Shown here: positions 8,298 to 16,151 of the stretch, one piece after another
How positions within the stretch are numbered: the first letter of the stretch is position 1
Layout: every line of letters starts with the position of its first letter
Origin: Oscillospiraceae bacterium
GTDB lineage: Bacteria; Bacillota; Clostridia; Oscillospirales; Oscillospiraceae
Direction: 5' to 3'
Length of the DNA: 64,000 bases
Assembly: GCA_902778285.1 (NCBI GenBank)
Contig: CACYXC010000006.1
Location: 31,129 to 95,128 of the forward strand
Position numbers and translations under genes: made by a program
The notes under the pieces: generated by a model
What the model was told of the DNA's origin: nothing
Database searches by the model: none
What the model saw: only the letters and a program-made list of their open reading frames with translations

Positions 8298-9229
8298 GGG
8301 ACCAGTTCTTCGATCACGTCCAGCAGCATGTCCCTCGCCTTTTCGGGCGGACAGGCGATGTTGCAGCCGGCGGCCATCTCATGCCCGCCGCCGCCGAAGG
8401 CCGCGCAGATCGCGCTGCTGCTGATGCCGGGGTTGGAGCGCACGGACACGCGGCTGCTGCCGTCCTCCTGCTCCCGGATGGTGATGTTCAGTACACTGCT
8501 CTCGGCGCGCCCGGCAAGGCTCGCCAGATCGTCGAAGTCGTCCTTGGTCGCGCCGGAGGCGCGGATCATCTCCTGCGTGACGATCGCGAAAACGACCTTC
8601 CCGTCCCGGTGGAAGCTCATGTGGGAATAGATCATCCCCTCCAGCTGCAGTCGGGCGGCCGAGACCTTGCGGAAAAAGGCGAGGCTGACCTCGTGCTGTC
8701 TCGCGCCGAGACGCAGGAGCTCCGAGGCCGCCGCGAGCGTCGGCGCGCCGGTGTTGGCGTACTGGAAGCAGCCCGTGTCGGTGGTCACGGCGATGTAGAG
8801 AAGCGTCGCCTCCTCTTCGGTCACGCTGCCGCAGAGGGCCTTGACCAGCTCCAGCACGATCTCGCCGCAGGAGGATTTCTCGTCCCGGATGAGCTCGTTT
8901 GCGGCATAGTGGGAGTTCGTGGGGTGGTGATCCACGCACAGCAGGATCTCCCCCGTGAGCGGCAGGGGAAGCATCCGCTCCGTCGCCACATCGACCGAGA
9001 CAAGGCAGCCTGGGGCACAGCCCTCAGGCGCAAGGAAGCCCTCGATATACGGGAGCATTTTGCGGGTATAGCCGGGATTCCGGCAGAGCCAGGCCTCTTT
9101 GCCCAGCCGCCGCAGCGCGCTGCACAGGGCGGCGGCGCTGCCCGCGGTGTCCCCATCCGGATCGCGGTGCGTAATGAGGAGGATACGGTCCTGCTCCCGC
9201 AGGAGCCTGGCGCATTCCCGATAGTTCAT
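8294..9229 (-). CDS. nrnA: DHH-family oligoribonuclease / pAp phosphatase
   Basis: A 311-residue DHH phosphoesterase. Motif I is ITHRDPDGDTAGS (Asp23, Asp25), the DHH motif is VDHHPTN near residue 101, and the C-terminal DHHA1 domain ends with GGGGHEMAAGC. In Firmicutes, NrnA degrades nanoRNAs and pAp. Between rbfA and truB is its standard place. It is 4 bp after rbfA and overlaps truB by 4 bp. Confidence 0.92.
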   Translation of the reverse strand: MNYRECARLLREQDRILLITHRDPDGDTAGSAAALCSALRRLGKEAWLCRNPGYTRKMLPYIEGFLAPEGCAPGCLVSVDVATERMLPLPLTGEILLCVDHHPTNSHYAANELIRDEKSSCGEIVLELVKALCGSVTEEEATLLYIAVTTDTGCFQYANTGAPTLAAASELLRLGARQHEVSLAFFRKVSAARLQLEGMIYSHMSFHRDGKVVFAIVTQEMIRASGATKDDFDDLASLAGRAESSVLNITIREQEDGSSRVSVRSNPGISSSAICAAFGGGGHEMAAGCNIACPPEKARDMLLDVIEELVP

Positions 9230-9233
9230 GGTG

Positions 9234-9605
9234 TCACTCCCCGGTCTTCCCGTCTTCGTCGTGCCTGATGTCGAGCGACTGGATGACCTCGTTGATATGC
9301 GCGCCGTACTCGATGCTGTGGTCGATCTCGAAGACCAGCTCCGGCGTAAAGCGCAGGCTCATGGCCTGTCCCATCTCGCGCCGCAGCCAGCCCGCGGCGG
9401 ATTTGAGGCCCTTTTTGAATTCCTTCTCGTCCCGCATGCCCAGCACGCTCAGCCACACCTTGGCATAGTGCAGGTCGCCGGTGGTCTCGACGCGGGTGAC
9501 GCTGATCATGCCCTGCTGCACGCGCGGGTCCTTGACCTGCGGGATGAGCTTGGAGAGCACAAACTGGATATCGTCGTTGGTTCTGGCAAGTTTATTGGAT
9601 GGCAT
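9234..9605 (-). CDS. rbfA: 30S ribosome-binding factor A
   Basis: A 123-residue KH-like 30S assembly factor (MPSNKLARTNDDIQFVLSKL, then VTRVETTGDLHYAKVWLSVLG and LRFTPELVFEIDHSIEYG). The ATG at 9605 has AAGGAGA 7 nt upstream; an apparent extension to 9731 is a dispersed repeat read in frame. It follows infB, as in most bacteria, but a 148-bp gap with a palindrome separates them. Confidence 0.93.
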   Translation of the reverse strand: MPSNKLARTNDDIQFVLSKLIPQVKDPRVQQGMISVTRVETTGDLHYAKVWLSVLGMRDEKEFKKGLKSAAGWLRREMGQAMSLRFTPELVFEIDHSIEYGAHINEVIQSLDIRHDEDGKTGE

Positions 9606-9630
9606 ATGGTTCTCCTTCATTCGTTGCGTT

Positions 9631-9726
9631 TTGTCATTGCGAGGAGCAAAGCGACGTGGCAATCCGTTCCCCTTCCCGGAGAATGCGGATTGCCACACCA
9701 GTGTGCGCACTGGTTCGCAATGACAA
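9631..9726. repeat. Dispersed palindrome, GTCATTGCGAGGAGC family
   Basis: In the infB-rbfA gap, TTGTCATTGCGAGGAGCAAA and GTTCGCAATGACAAG form the outer arms, and GTGGCAATCCG / CGGATTGCCAC the inner stem. It is a different family from the TTCTGAG palindromes, but the arrangement is similar. Confidence 0.75.
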
Positions 9727-9753
9727 GGCATTGTACCCGGCAGTACGCCGTTA

Positions 9754-12171
9754 TTAGTCTTTGATCTCTTCCATCACGAAGCATTCGATGACGTCGCCGA
9801 CCTTGATGTCGTTGAACTTCTCGATCTGCATGCCGCACTCGTAGCCGCTGGCGACCTCTCTGACGTCGTCCTTGAAGCGGCGGAGGGAGGCGAGGCTGCC
9901 CTCGTGGATGACGATGTTGTCGCGCAGGACGCGGACCTCGCAGCCGCGCTGGATCTTGCCGTCGGTGCAGTAGCAGCCGCAGACGGTGCCGACCTTGGAG
10001 ACCTTGTAGGTCTCGCGCACCTCGGCGTGGCCGATGACGGACTCGCGGAACTTGGGCGCGAGCATGCCCTTCATGGCCGCCTCGATCTCGTTGATGCAGT
10101 CGTAGATGACGCGGTACATGCGCATGTCCACGTTGCTGCGCACGGCGCTGTCGCGGGCGGCGTTGTCCGGGCGGACGTTGAAGCCGACGATGATGGCGCC
10201 GGAGGTGGCGGCCAGCATGACGTCCGACTCGTTGATGGCGCCGACGGCGCTGTGGATGACCTTGACGCGCACCTCGTCGTTGGAGATCTTCTCCAGCGAG
10301 CTCTTGACCGCCTCGGCGGAGCCCTGCACATCGGCCTTGACGATGATGTTCAGGGTCTTCATCTCGCCGGCCTGGATCTGGCTGAAGAGATCCTCGAGGC
10401 TGACCTTCTTGGCGCCGGGCATGGCGTTGGAGGACTGGGCAATGCGGCGCTCCTCGGCCAGCTCGCGCGCCATGCGCTCGTCGGCGACGGCGTTGAACAC
10501 GTCGCCCGCCGAGGGCACTTCGGACAGGCCGGAAATCTCCACCGGGGTGGAGGGGCCGGCCTCGGTCACGCGCTGGCCCTTGTCGTTGATCATCGTGCGC
10601 ACGCGGCCCACGGCGGTGCCGGCGATGATGATATCGCCGAGCTTGAGCGTGCCGTTCTGGACCAGAACGGTCATGATGGGGCCGCGGCCCTTGTCAAGCC
10701 GCGCCTCGATGACGGTGCCCTTTGCCGCGCGGTTGGGGTTGGCCTTGAGCTCCTGCACCTCGGCCAGGATGACCAGATTCTCCAGCAGGTTCTCGATGCC
10801 CATGCCGGTCTTGGCGGAGATCGGGCAGATGATCGTGTCGCCGCCCCACTCCTCGCTGACCAGATCGTACTCGGTCAGCTGCTGCTTGATGCGCTCGGGG
10901 TTGGCGCCGACGGTGTCCATCTTGTTGATGGCGACCACGACGGGGATGTTGGCGGCCTTGGCGTGGTTGATGCTCTCAATGGTCTGGGGCATGATGCCGT
11001 CGTCGGCGGCCACGACCAGGATCGCGATATCCGTGACCATGGCGCCGCGGGCGCGCATGGAGGTGAAGGCCTCGTGGCCCGGGGTGTCCAGGAAGGTGAT
11101 GGTGCTGCCGTTGATTTCCACGGTGTAGGCGCCGATGTGCTGCGTGATGCCGCCGGCCTCGCCGGAGACGACGTTGGCGTGGCGGATGTAGTCGAGCAGG
11201 GAGGTCTTGCCGTGGTCGACGTGGCCCATGACCACCACGACGGGGGCGCGGGGCCTGAGGTCCTCCTCGGCGTCCGCGTGGTCGTCGATCAGGCGCTCCT
11301 CCACGGTGACGATGACTTCCTTCTCCACCTTGCAGCCGAGCTCCATGGCGACGAGGGCCGCGGTGTCATAGTCGATGATCTCCGACACGGAGGCGAACAC
11401 GCCCAGCTTCATCAGCTGCTTGATGACCTCGGTGGCCGTCTTCTTCATGCGGGAGGCCAGCTCGCCGACGGAGATCTCGTCGGGGATCTCCACCTTGAGC
11501 TGCTGCTTGCGCGCGATCTCGAGCTGGAGCTTCTGGAATTTGTCTCTCTCCTCCTGACGGCGCTTGGAGGAGGGCGCCTGCTGGCGCTGCTTGTTCTTGC
11601 CGCCGATCTTCTCCTTCTTGCCGCCGGAGAAATTGTTGTTGCGGCCGCTGCTGCCGACGCCCTTGGCGCCGGCCATATCCTCAAACTTTTCGTTGTACTT
11701 CTCGATGTTGACAGCGCCGCCGCCGCGGGTATCCACCACACGCTTCTCAGCCACCTGGCGCGGCGTATGGGGCTTGTTGGGCTTCTCCTGCCGCGGCTGC
11801 TGCGGGGCAGACGGCGCGCTCGCGCCGCTCCGGGTCTGCTGCGCCGGCTGCTGCGGCTGCGCGCTCTTGCCCTGCTGTTTGGACTGAGCCCCCCTGGCGC
11901 TCTGCTGCGCGCTCTGGGCGGGCTGCGCCTCCGGCTCGGGCTTCTTCTCCTCGACGGGCTTGGGCGCCGTCACCTTGAAGATCTCCTCCAGGCTCTCGAC
12001 CTGGTTGCGCTGCGTCATATACTCGAAGATAACGTCCAGCTCATGATCCTCCAGCACCTGCGCGGTGCTCTTGGGAGGCGTGAGATATTCCGTGAGGATC
12101 TTGACGATCTCCTTGGACTGGACATTGAAATCCTTCGCCACCTCACGAACTCTATACTTGATCAGGCTCAT
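9754..12171 (-). CDS. infB: Translation initiation factor IF-2
   Basis: An 805-residue GTPase that places initiator tRNA on the 30S subunit. An N-terminal IF2_N domain lies at residues 1-52. A Gln/Ala/Pro/Lys-rich linker covers ~70-225, and a second IF2_N-like segment ([20 protein letters not shown]) follows. The G domain has G1 GHVDHGKT (316-323), G3 DTPGH (362-366) and G4 NKMD (416-419), then domains II-IV. The length is typical. It overlaps ylxQ by 4 bp at its start. Confidence 0.97.
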   Translation of the reverse strand: MSLIKYRVREVAKDFNVQSKEIVKILTEYLTPPKSTAQVLEDHELDVIFEYMTQRNQVESLEEIFKVTAPKPVEEKKPEPEAQPAQSAQQSARGAQSKQQGKSAQPQQPAQQTRSGASAPSAPQQPRQEKPNKPHTPRQVAEKRVVDTRGGGAVNIEKYNEKFEDMAGAKGVGSSGRNNNFSGGKKEKIGGKNKQRQQAPSSKRRQEERDKFQKLQLEIARKQQLKVEIPDEISVGELASRMKKTATEVIKQLMKLGVFASVSEIIDYDTAALVAMELGCKVEKEVIVTVEERLIDDHADAEEDLRPRAPVVVVMGHVDHGKTSLLDYIRHANVVSGEAGGITQHIGAYTVEINGSTITFLDTPGHEAFTSMRARGAMVTDIAILVVAADDGIMPQTIESINHAKAANIPVVVAINKMDTVGANPERIKQQLTEYDLVSEEWGGDTIICPISAKTGMGIENLLENLVILAEVQELKANPNRAAKGTVIEARLDKGRGPIMTVLVQNGTLKLGDIIIAGTAVGRVRTMINDKGQRVTEAGPSTPVEISGLSEVPSAGDVFNAVADERMARELAEERRIAQSSNAMPGAKKVSLEDLFSQIQAGEMKTLNIIVKADVQGSAEAVKSSLEKISNDEVRVKVIHSAVGAINESDVMLAATSGAIIVGFNVRPDNAARDSAVRSNVDMRMYRVIYDCINEIEAAMKGMLAPKFRESVIGHAEVRETYKVSKVGTVCGCYCTDGKIQRGCEVRVLRDNIVIHEGSLASLRRFKDDVREVASGYECGMQIEKFNDIKVGDVIECFVMEEIKD

Positions 12172-12599
12172 ACGTTAGTCCTCCTTTTTCCGTTCCTCTT
12201 GTTTCTCTCCGCGGCCTTCTCGCTCCTGCGGCGCTCCGCCTTGTCAAAGCGGCGGGCCACTTCTGCCGCCGCGGCGCCGTAGGTCTCGCCGTCCAGCTCC
12301 TGCAGGCGCTTGATGAAGGCGTTGGCGAAGCCCAGATCCGTCACCGCCGCCATGGCGCAGGGGCCGTATCCCAGCGCGCCGCCCAGCTCCTCCTTCGTGA
12401 AGGGGAGCGGCAGCAGCAGACAGCGCCGGCCGCCTACAAAGCTCTCGGCCCGCTTTCGGGCGTTGTCCGACGCGTCCGACGCGAGCAGCAGAAGCTTCGC
12501 TTTTCCCGCCCGCACGGCCTCGCCGGTGTTGTTCTCTCCCGCCTGCAGAGCGTTCGCGCGGCGCATCAGGCCGAGAAAGCTCAGTGTCTTCTCCCTCAT
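12168..12599 (-). CDS. ylxQ: L7Ae-family RNA-binding protein YlxQ
   Basis: A 143-residue protein with an L7Ae/L30e fold over the first ~105 residues ([33 protein letters not shown]) and a highly basic C-terminal tail. Families of this type bind kink-turn or other structured RNA. Its place between rnpM and infB is the standard Firmicutes order. Both ends overlap neighbours by 4 bp. Confidence 0.88.
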   Translation of the reverse strand: MREKTLSFLGLMRRANALQAGENNTGEAVRAGKAKLLLLASDASDNARKRAESFVGGRRCLLLPLPFTKEELGGALGYGPCAMAAVTDLGFANAFIKRLQELDGETYGAAAAEVARRFDKAERRRSEKAAERNKRNGKRRTNV

Positions 12600-12862
12600 T
12601 CGCCACGCTCCATCTGCTCATTGAGCGCGTCGTAGACCTCCTGCGGGATCTGGCAGGAGAAGGCCCGCTCCAGCGCTTTGGCTCTCACGGCCTTCTTCAG
12701 GCATCCGGCGTCGGGGCACACATAGGCGCCGCGGCCGTTGGCCCTGCCCTTGAAGTCCAGCCGGATCTCGCCCTCCGGCGATCTGACGACCCGGATCAGC
12801 TCTTTCTTGGGCTTCATCTCGCGGCAGCCCAGGCACTGCCGCATGGGGATCTTCTTTTGCAT
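12596..12862 (-). CDS. rnpM: RNase P modulator RnpM (YlxR, DUF448)
   Basis: An 88-residue protein with the YlxR signature: RQCLGCREMKPKKELIRVVR, then DFKGRANGRGAYVCPD and CLKKA. YlxR proteins bind RNA, and in B. subtilis the protein modulates RNase P. It sits between nusA and ylxQ as usual, 120 bp after nusA with a palindromic repeat in the gap, and overlaps ylxQ by 4 bp. Confidence 0.9.
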   Translation of the reverse strand: MQKKIPMRQCLGCREMKPKKELIRVVRSPEGEIRLDFKGRANGRGAYVCPDAGCLKKAVRAKALERAFSCQIPQEVYDALNEQMERGE

Positions 12863-12883
12863 ATGGACTGCCTCCTTTCGATG

Positions 12884-12975
12884 TTGTCATTCTGAGCGCA
12901 GCTCATCTTGTCATTCTGAGTGCAGCGAAGAATCTCATAAGATCCTTCGTCGGCTTTGCCTCCTCAGGATGACAG
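12884..12975. repeat. Dispersed palindrome, GTCATTCTGAG family, partly doubled
   Basis: Lies in the nusA-rnpM gap. The left arm is present twice (TTGTCATTCTGAGCGCAGC, then TTGTCATTCTGAGTGCAGCG), followed by the right arm CCTCAGGATGACAG. It is related to the copy at 7361-7424. Confidence 0.75.
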
Positions 12976-12982
12976 ATTCAAA

Positions 12983-14035
12983 TCACGCCTCGCTGGCCGG
13001 CTTGATGTCGATCTTGTAGCCGGTGAGCTTGGCGGCGAGGCGGGCGTTCTGGCCCTCCTTGCCGATGGCCAGGGACAGCTGATTGTCGGGCACGACGACG
13101 CGGCAGCTCTTGCCATCCTCCAGCATGGTCACGCTGATTACCTCGGAGGGGGACAGGGCTGCGGCGATGTACTCCTCGGGCTGCTCGCTGTAGTTGACGA
13201 TATCGATCTTCTCGCCGCCGAGCTCGCTCACGATGCTGGCCACGCGCCCGCCGCGGGGGCCGACGCAGGAGCCGATGGGATCGACGTTGGGGTCCGAGGA
13301 CCAGACGGCCATCTTGGTGCGGCTGCCGGCCTCGCGGGCGATGGACTTGATCTCCACGGTGCCGTCGTAGATCTCGGGCACCTCCAGTTCGAACAGGCGC
13401 TTGACCAGGCCGGGATGGGTGCGGCTGATGAGCACCTGGGGGCCGCGGGCGGAGTTGCGCACCTCGACCACGTAGACCTTGATGCGGTCGCCCTCTTTGA
13501 GCGTCTCGCCCTTGATGCACTCATTGGGCGTGAGCATGGCCTCGGTAAACTCGCTGTTGGAGGAGATGCGGATGGACACCGCGCCGTTTCTCGGCTCGAT
13601 ATGGCTGACCACGCCCGTGAGGATCTCATGCTCCTTGGAGGTGAACTCCTCGTAGATGATGCCGCGCTCGGCCTCGCGGATACCCTGGATGATGACCTGC
13701 TTCGCCGACTGGGCGGCGATGCGGCCGAACTTCTTGGTCTCCACGGGGATAGCGATCACATCGCCGGGCTTGCTCTTGCGGACGATCTTCTTTGCGGCCT
13801 CCGGGTCGATCTCGTGGCTGGGGTCCTCGACCTCCTCCACCACGGTCTTGAGCACATTCATCTCGATGCGCTTCTTCTCCTCGTCGAGGATGACCTCCAC
13901 GTTGTCCTCGCACTCGGGATTGTCGCGGCGGAAGGCCGTCAGCATGGCCTGACGGATCTTGTCGTACATGTAATTGCGGGGGATACCCTTTTCCTTTTCA
14001 ATATCCTCGATGGCTTCAAAAAACTCAGCGTTCAT
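12983..14035 (-). CDS. nusA: Transcription termination/antitermination factor NusA
   Basis: A 350-residue RNA polymerase accessory protein. An N-terminal RNAP-binding domain (1-~130) is followed by an S1 domain (GIIYEEFTSKEHEILTGVVS region) and two KH domains with CVGPRGGRV and NQLSLAIGKEGQNARLAAKL. There is no C-terminal acidic repeat region, as is normal for Firmicutes. It is second in the operon, 366 bp after rimP because of an inserted 250-bp repeat. Confidence 0.96.
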   Translation of the reverse strand: MNAEFFEAIEDIEKEKGIPRNYMYDKIRQAMLTAFRRDNPECEDNVEVILDEEKKRIEMNVLKTVVEEVEDPSHEIDPEAAKKIVRKSKPGDVIAIPVETKKFGRIAAQSAKQVIIQGIREAERGIIYEEFTSKEHEILTGVVSHIEPRNGAVSIRISSNSEFTEAMLTPNECIKGETLKEGDRIKVYVVEVRNSARGPQVLISRTHPGLVKRLFELEVPEIYDGTVEIKSIAREAGSRTKMAVWSSDPNVDPIGSCVGPRGGRVASIVSELGGEKIDIVNYSEQPEEYIAAALSPSEVISVTMLEDGKSCRVVVPDNQLSLAIGKEGQNARLAAKLTGYKIDIKPASEA

Positions 14036-14115
14036 TGATTTCTCTCCTGTTCAAAATGAGTACCGATATAATCTCCCTGAAAAGGAAGCTTGTTGACCCG
14101 AAGGGATTCCAATCG

Positions 14116-14366
14116 TTTTTGAGGCAGCTCCGCCGCCTCAAAAACTCCCTGAGGCGAGCCCGGCGAGCCCTCGCTTCGTCGTCAAACGAAACTCACTTCA
14201 TTCCGCTTCCGCTTTAGGCGAAAGCTTCATATCCGTTCCTTCCGTTTTCCTCTCAAAATCAAAGCACACGCTTTGATTTTGATAAGAAAGAAGGAGGGAA
14301 CAGCGTGTAGTTTTCGTCACGTTTGGCGGAAACGGAACGTTGCGAACTTCTTCTCACGCACACGCG
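14116..14366. repeat. 250-bp intergenic direct repeat, copy 1 (rimP-nusA gap)
   Basis: Matches 22708-22957 in the same orientation. Shared blocks include CGTCGTCAAACGAAACTC, GCGAAAGCTTCATATCCGTT, the hairpin CAAAATCAAAGC/GCTTTGATTTTG, AAGAAGGAGGGA, and TTTGGCGGAAACGGA. Each copy is preceded by its own TTTTT-stem-AAAAA hairpin. The 366-bp gap holds nothing else that I can support. Confidence 0.8.
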
Positions 14367-14401
14367 TTTCAATTGCAAAAGACGTTTCGCAATCGACTGG
14401 T

Positions 14402-14857
14402 TCAGAATGACACGTGCAGATTGACTTTCGCGATCTGCTGCTTTTCAAAGGTCAGCGCTTCCTCGCCGACCGTGATGGTCACATTGCCGTCGTCATAGCC
14501 CGCGAGGGTGCCGACGAAGCTCTTTTTCCCATCCATCGGGCGGTAGAGCCGCAGCTCCACCTCATGGCCGAGAAACTGCTCGAAATCCGAGGGACGTTTG
14601 AGCTCCCGCTCGGCCCCGGCGGAGCCGACCTCGAAAACATAGCTGTCCGGGATGGGGTCCTCCTCGTCCAGGATTGGGTCGAGCCTTCGGCTGATGCGCT
14701 CGCAGTCGTCGATGCCGACGCCGCCGTCTCTGTCGATAAACACGCGCAGATACCAGGTGCCCGCCTCGCGGACGTATTCCACGTCCCACAGGCTGCAGCC
14801 CTCTTCCTCCACCACGGGGCGGACCAGGGCGGAGACCCTGTCGGTGAGCTTGCTCAT
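14402..14857 (-). CDS. rimP: Ribosome maturation factor RimP
   Basis: A 151-residue 30S assembly factor: EEEGCSLWDVEYVREAGTWYLRVFIDRDGGVGIDDC, then YVFEVGSAGAERELKRPSDF and a C-terminal SH3-like barrel ending KVNLHVSF. It is the first gene of the operon, with a clear promoter and a leader hairpin upstream. Confidence 0.94.
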   Translation of the reverse strand: MSKLTDRVSALVRPVVEEEGCSLWDVEYVREAGTWYLRVFIDRDGGVGIDDCERISRRLDPILDEEDPIPDSYVFEVGSAGAERELKRPSDFEQFLGHEVELRLYRPMDGKKSFVGTLAGYDDGNVTITVGEEALTFEKQQIAKVNLHVSF

Positions 14858-14880
14858 TGAATCACCTCAACGTTCCGTTC

Positions 14881-14904
14881 GTCACTTGCCCTTTTCCAAG
14901 TGAC
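14881..14904 (-). promoter_or_regulatory. Second leader hairpin upstream of rimP
   Basis: GTCACTTG / CAAGTGAC stem with loop GAAAAGGG in the predicted leader, between the terminator-like hairpin and the rimP start. It may cooperate with that hairpin in leader control. Confidence 0.45.
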
Positions 14905-14920
14905 CGACAATTGTTCACCA

Positions 14921-14950
14921 AAAAGGAGTGGGTCTTGCAACCCACTCCAT
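14921..14950 (-). terminator. Terminator-like hairpin in the rimP leader
   Basis: Reading leftward: GGAGTGGGTT-GCAA-GACCCACTCC followed by TTTTTGG, about 20 nt after the predicted transcription start and 64 nt before rimP. A canonical intrinsic terminator between promoter and first gene suggests attenuation or a short stable leader RNA. Confidence 0.7.
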
Positions 14951-14971
14951 GGAACCGAATCTTACTGTGTA

Positions 14972-15000
14972 ATAATACCACCAATGCTTGTATAATGCAA
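14972..15000 (-). promoter_or_regulatory. Sigma-A promoter of the rimP-nusA-infB operon
   Basis: Leftward: TTGCAT (15000-14995), 17 nt, TATTAT (14977-14972). Confidence 0.7.
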
Positions 15001-15030
15001 GCTTTTTTTGCGGCAGAAAGCGGTTTTTTC

Positions 15031-15106
15031 CGCAGGGACGGGCAGTGCCCGTCCGCATACCCGCTTTAGAGGGAACCCTGGCGGACGAGCAATGCTCGTC
15101 CCTACG
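15031..15106. repeat. Pair of related palindromes downstream of the carboxypeptidase
   Basis: Two similar 19-bp palindromes lie 29 bp apart: GGACGGGCAGTGCCCGTCC (15036-15054) and GGACGAGCAATGCTCGTCC (15083-15101). Each abuts CAGGGACGG or CCTACGG flanks. They look like paired arms of a dispersed repeat rather than a terminator. Confidence 0.6.
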
Positions 15107-15143
15107 GTCCGTTTTCAGCCTGGCGGAGTTTTCGCCGGACGCC

Positions 15144-15980
15144 TCAGTACATGAAATCCGGGTTGTAGTGCTTGTAAAACTCCTCGTAGCAGATCCCCTG
15201 CTCCATGATGAAGGTGGCCGCCTCCACCCCGACATAGCGGTAGTGCCAGGGCTCGTCCCAGCCGGTCAGAAGGAGCTTGCGGGTCGGATAGCGCTTGATG
15301 AAGCCGTATTTGGCGCAGATGGAGTCCAGATACTCATAGAACTTTTTGTTCATGTTCTCATAGACCAGCGGCGAATTGTAGTGCCGGTCGAAGAGGTCCA
15401 CAGCCAGACCCAGCTGGTGCTCGGAGGAGCCGGGCTCCATCGTGATGGTCTTGGCGCGGGCCACCGCCTCCTGATACTCGGGCAGCAGCCAGATCTCCTT
15501 GCCGTCCAGCCCCATCTCCAGCGCGATGTTGTAGGCCTTGCCGTCAAAGAGCTGCTTCTGGTAGGAGTAGGAGCGGTAGGCGCTGCCGATGTAGACGCCG
15601 AAGCCGTTGTCGCGCAGGTCCTGCAGCATCTCCTCCAGATGGGGCAGCGCCGCGGAGTCGAACATCATATGGTACTGCGTCCCCGGGATCTCACTCACGT
15701 CCGGCATGTAACTGGAGGGGAGCAGATGGGCGGGGTCGGAGTTGATGAGAGAATACTGGGTCAGCGTGATGTCGATATCCGGCCAGATGTCCTCGGTGGG
15801 CTCGGGCGTGGGCGTCTGGTTGAGCGCCGTGAAGTTGATACTGTCGCTGCTGATGATGCCGCCCTCGGCGCCGCCCAGGATCACGTCCGTCATATTTTCC
15901 GCCCGGGAGCGCACCACCGTGTACAGGACCAGGACCAGCACGGCCATCAGCAGGATCCAGGTCACACGTTTACGATACAA
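15144..15980 (-). CDS. VanY-type D-alanyl-D-alanine carboxypeptidase
   Basis: A 278-residue exported zinc peptidase. One N-terminal membrane anchor (~residues 6-22) is followed by a Pro/Thr/Glu linker and the peptidase domain. YIGSAYRSYSYQ, SSEHQLGLAVDLFD (zinc His and Asp) and EPWHYRYVG (catalytic Glu and zinc His) are the family signatures. It trims the terminal D-Ala from stem peptides outside the membrane. The TTG start at 15980 has GGAGG 10 nt upstream and a promoter at 16048-16020; the ATG further out at 16124 lies upstream of that promoter. No vancomycin-resistance genes are nearby, so a housekeeping role is likely. Confidence 0.88.
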   Translation of the reverse strand: MYRKRVTWILLMAVLVLVLYTVVRSRAENMTDVILGGAEGGIISSDSINFTALNQTPTPEPTEDIWPDIDITLTQYSLINSDPAHLLPSSYMPDVSEIPGTQYHMMFDSAALPHLEEMLQDLRDNGFGVYIGSAYRSYSYQKQLFDGKAYNIALEMGLDGKEIWLLPEYQEAVARAKTITMEPGSSEHQLGLAVDLFDRHYNSPLVYENMNKKFYEYLDSICAKYGFIKRYPTRKLLLTGWDEPWHYRYVGVEAATFIMEQGICYEEFYKHYNPDFMY

Positions 15981-16019
15981 GAGGGATCCACCTCCAAGGA
16001 ATAGAGAAATACCTGACTG

Positions 16020-16048
16020 ATCATAGCACAAAGCGGGCTCTTTGGCAA
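16020..16048 (-). promoter_or_regulatory. Sigma-A promoter of the VanY-type gene
   Basis: Leftward: TTGCCA, 17 nt, TATGAT. It places the transcript start well inside the longest open frame and so supports the TTG start at 15980. Confidence 0.7.
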
Positions 16049-16109
16049 GTCCGCCCCGGCCGGCGGATAGTTTTGCGTCGTGAGCTTTGAGGAGGAGTGC
16101 GGCCCAAAA

Positions 16110-16143
16110 CTCAAAACTGAACACGGCCGCCGGGAGGCGGCCG
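16110..16143 (-). terminator. Probable terminator of the GH3 gene
   Basis: CGGCCGCC-TCCC-GGCGGCCG, then TGTTCAGTTTTGAG reading leftward, 9 bp after the GH3 stop. The T-run is imperfect. Confidence 0.5.
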
Positions 16144-16151
16144 CGTTTCTC

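Noticed and set aside
9904..12282. 792-codon rightward frame opposite infB
   Set aside because: It is a mirror frame of a GC-rich gene; it is rich in Asp, Gly, His and Leu, has no ribosome-binding site, and infB on the other strand has all IF-2 motifs.
15980..16124. N-terminal extension of the VanY-type protein to the ATG at 16124
   Set aside because: A good promoter at 16048-16020 lies inside the extension, and the TTG at 15980 has a proper ribosome-binding site followed by a membrane anchor.
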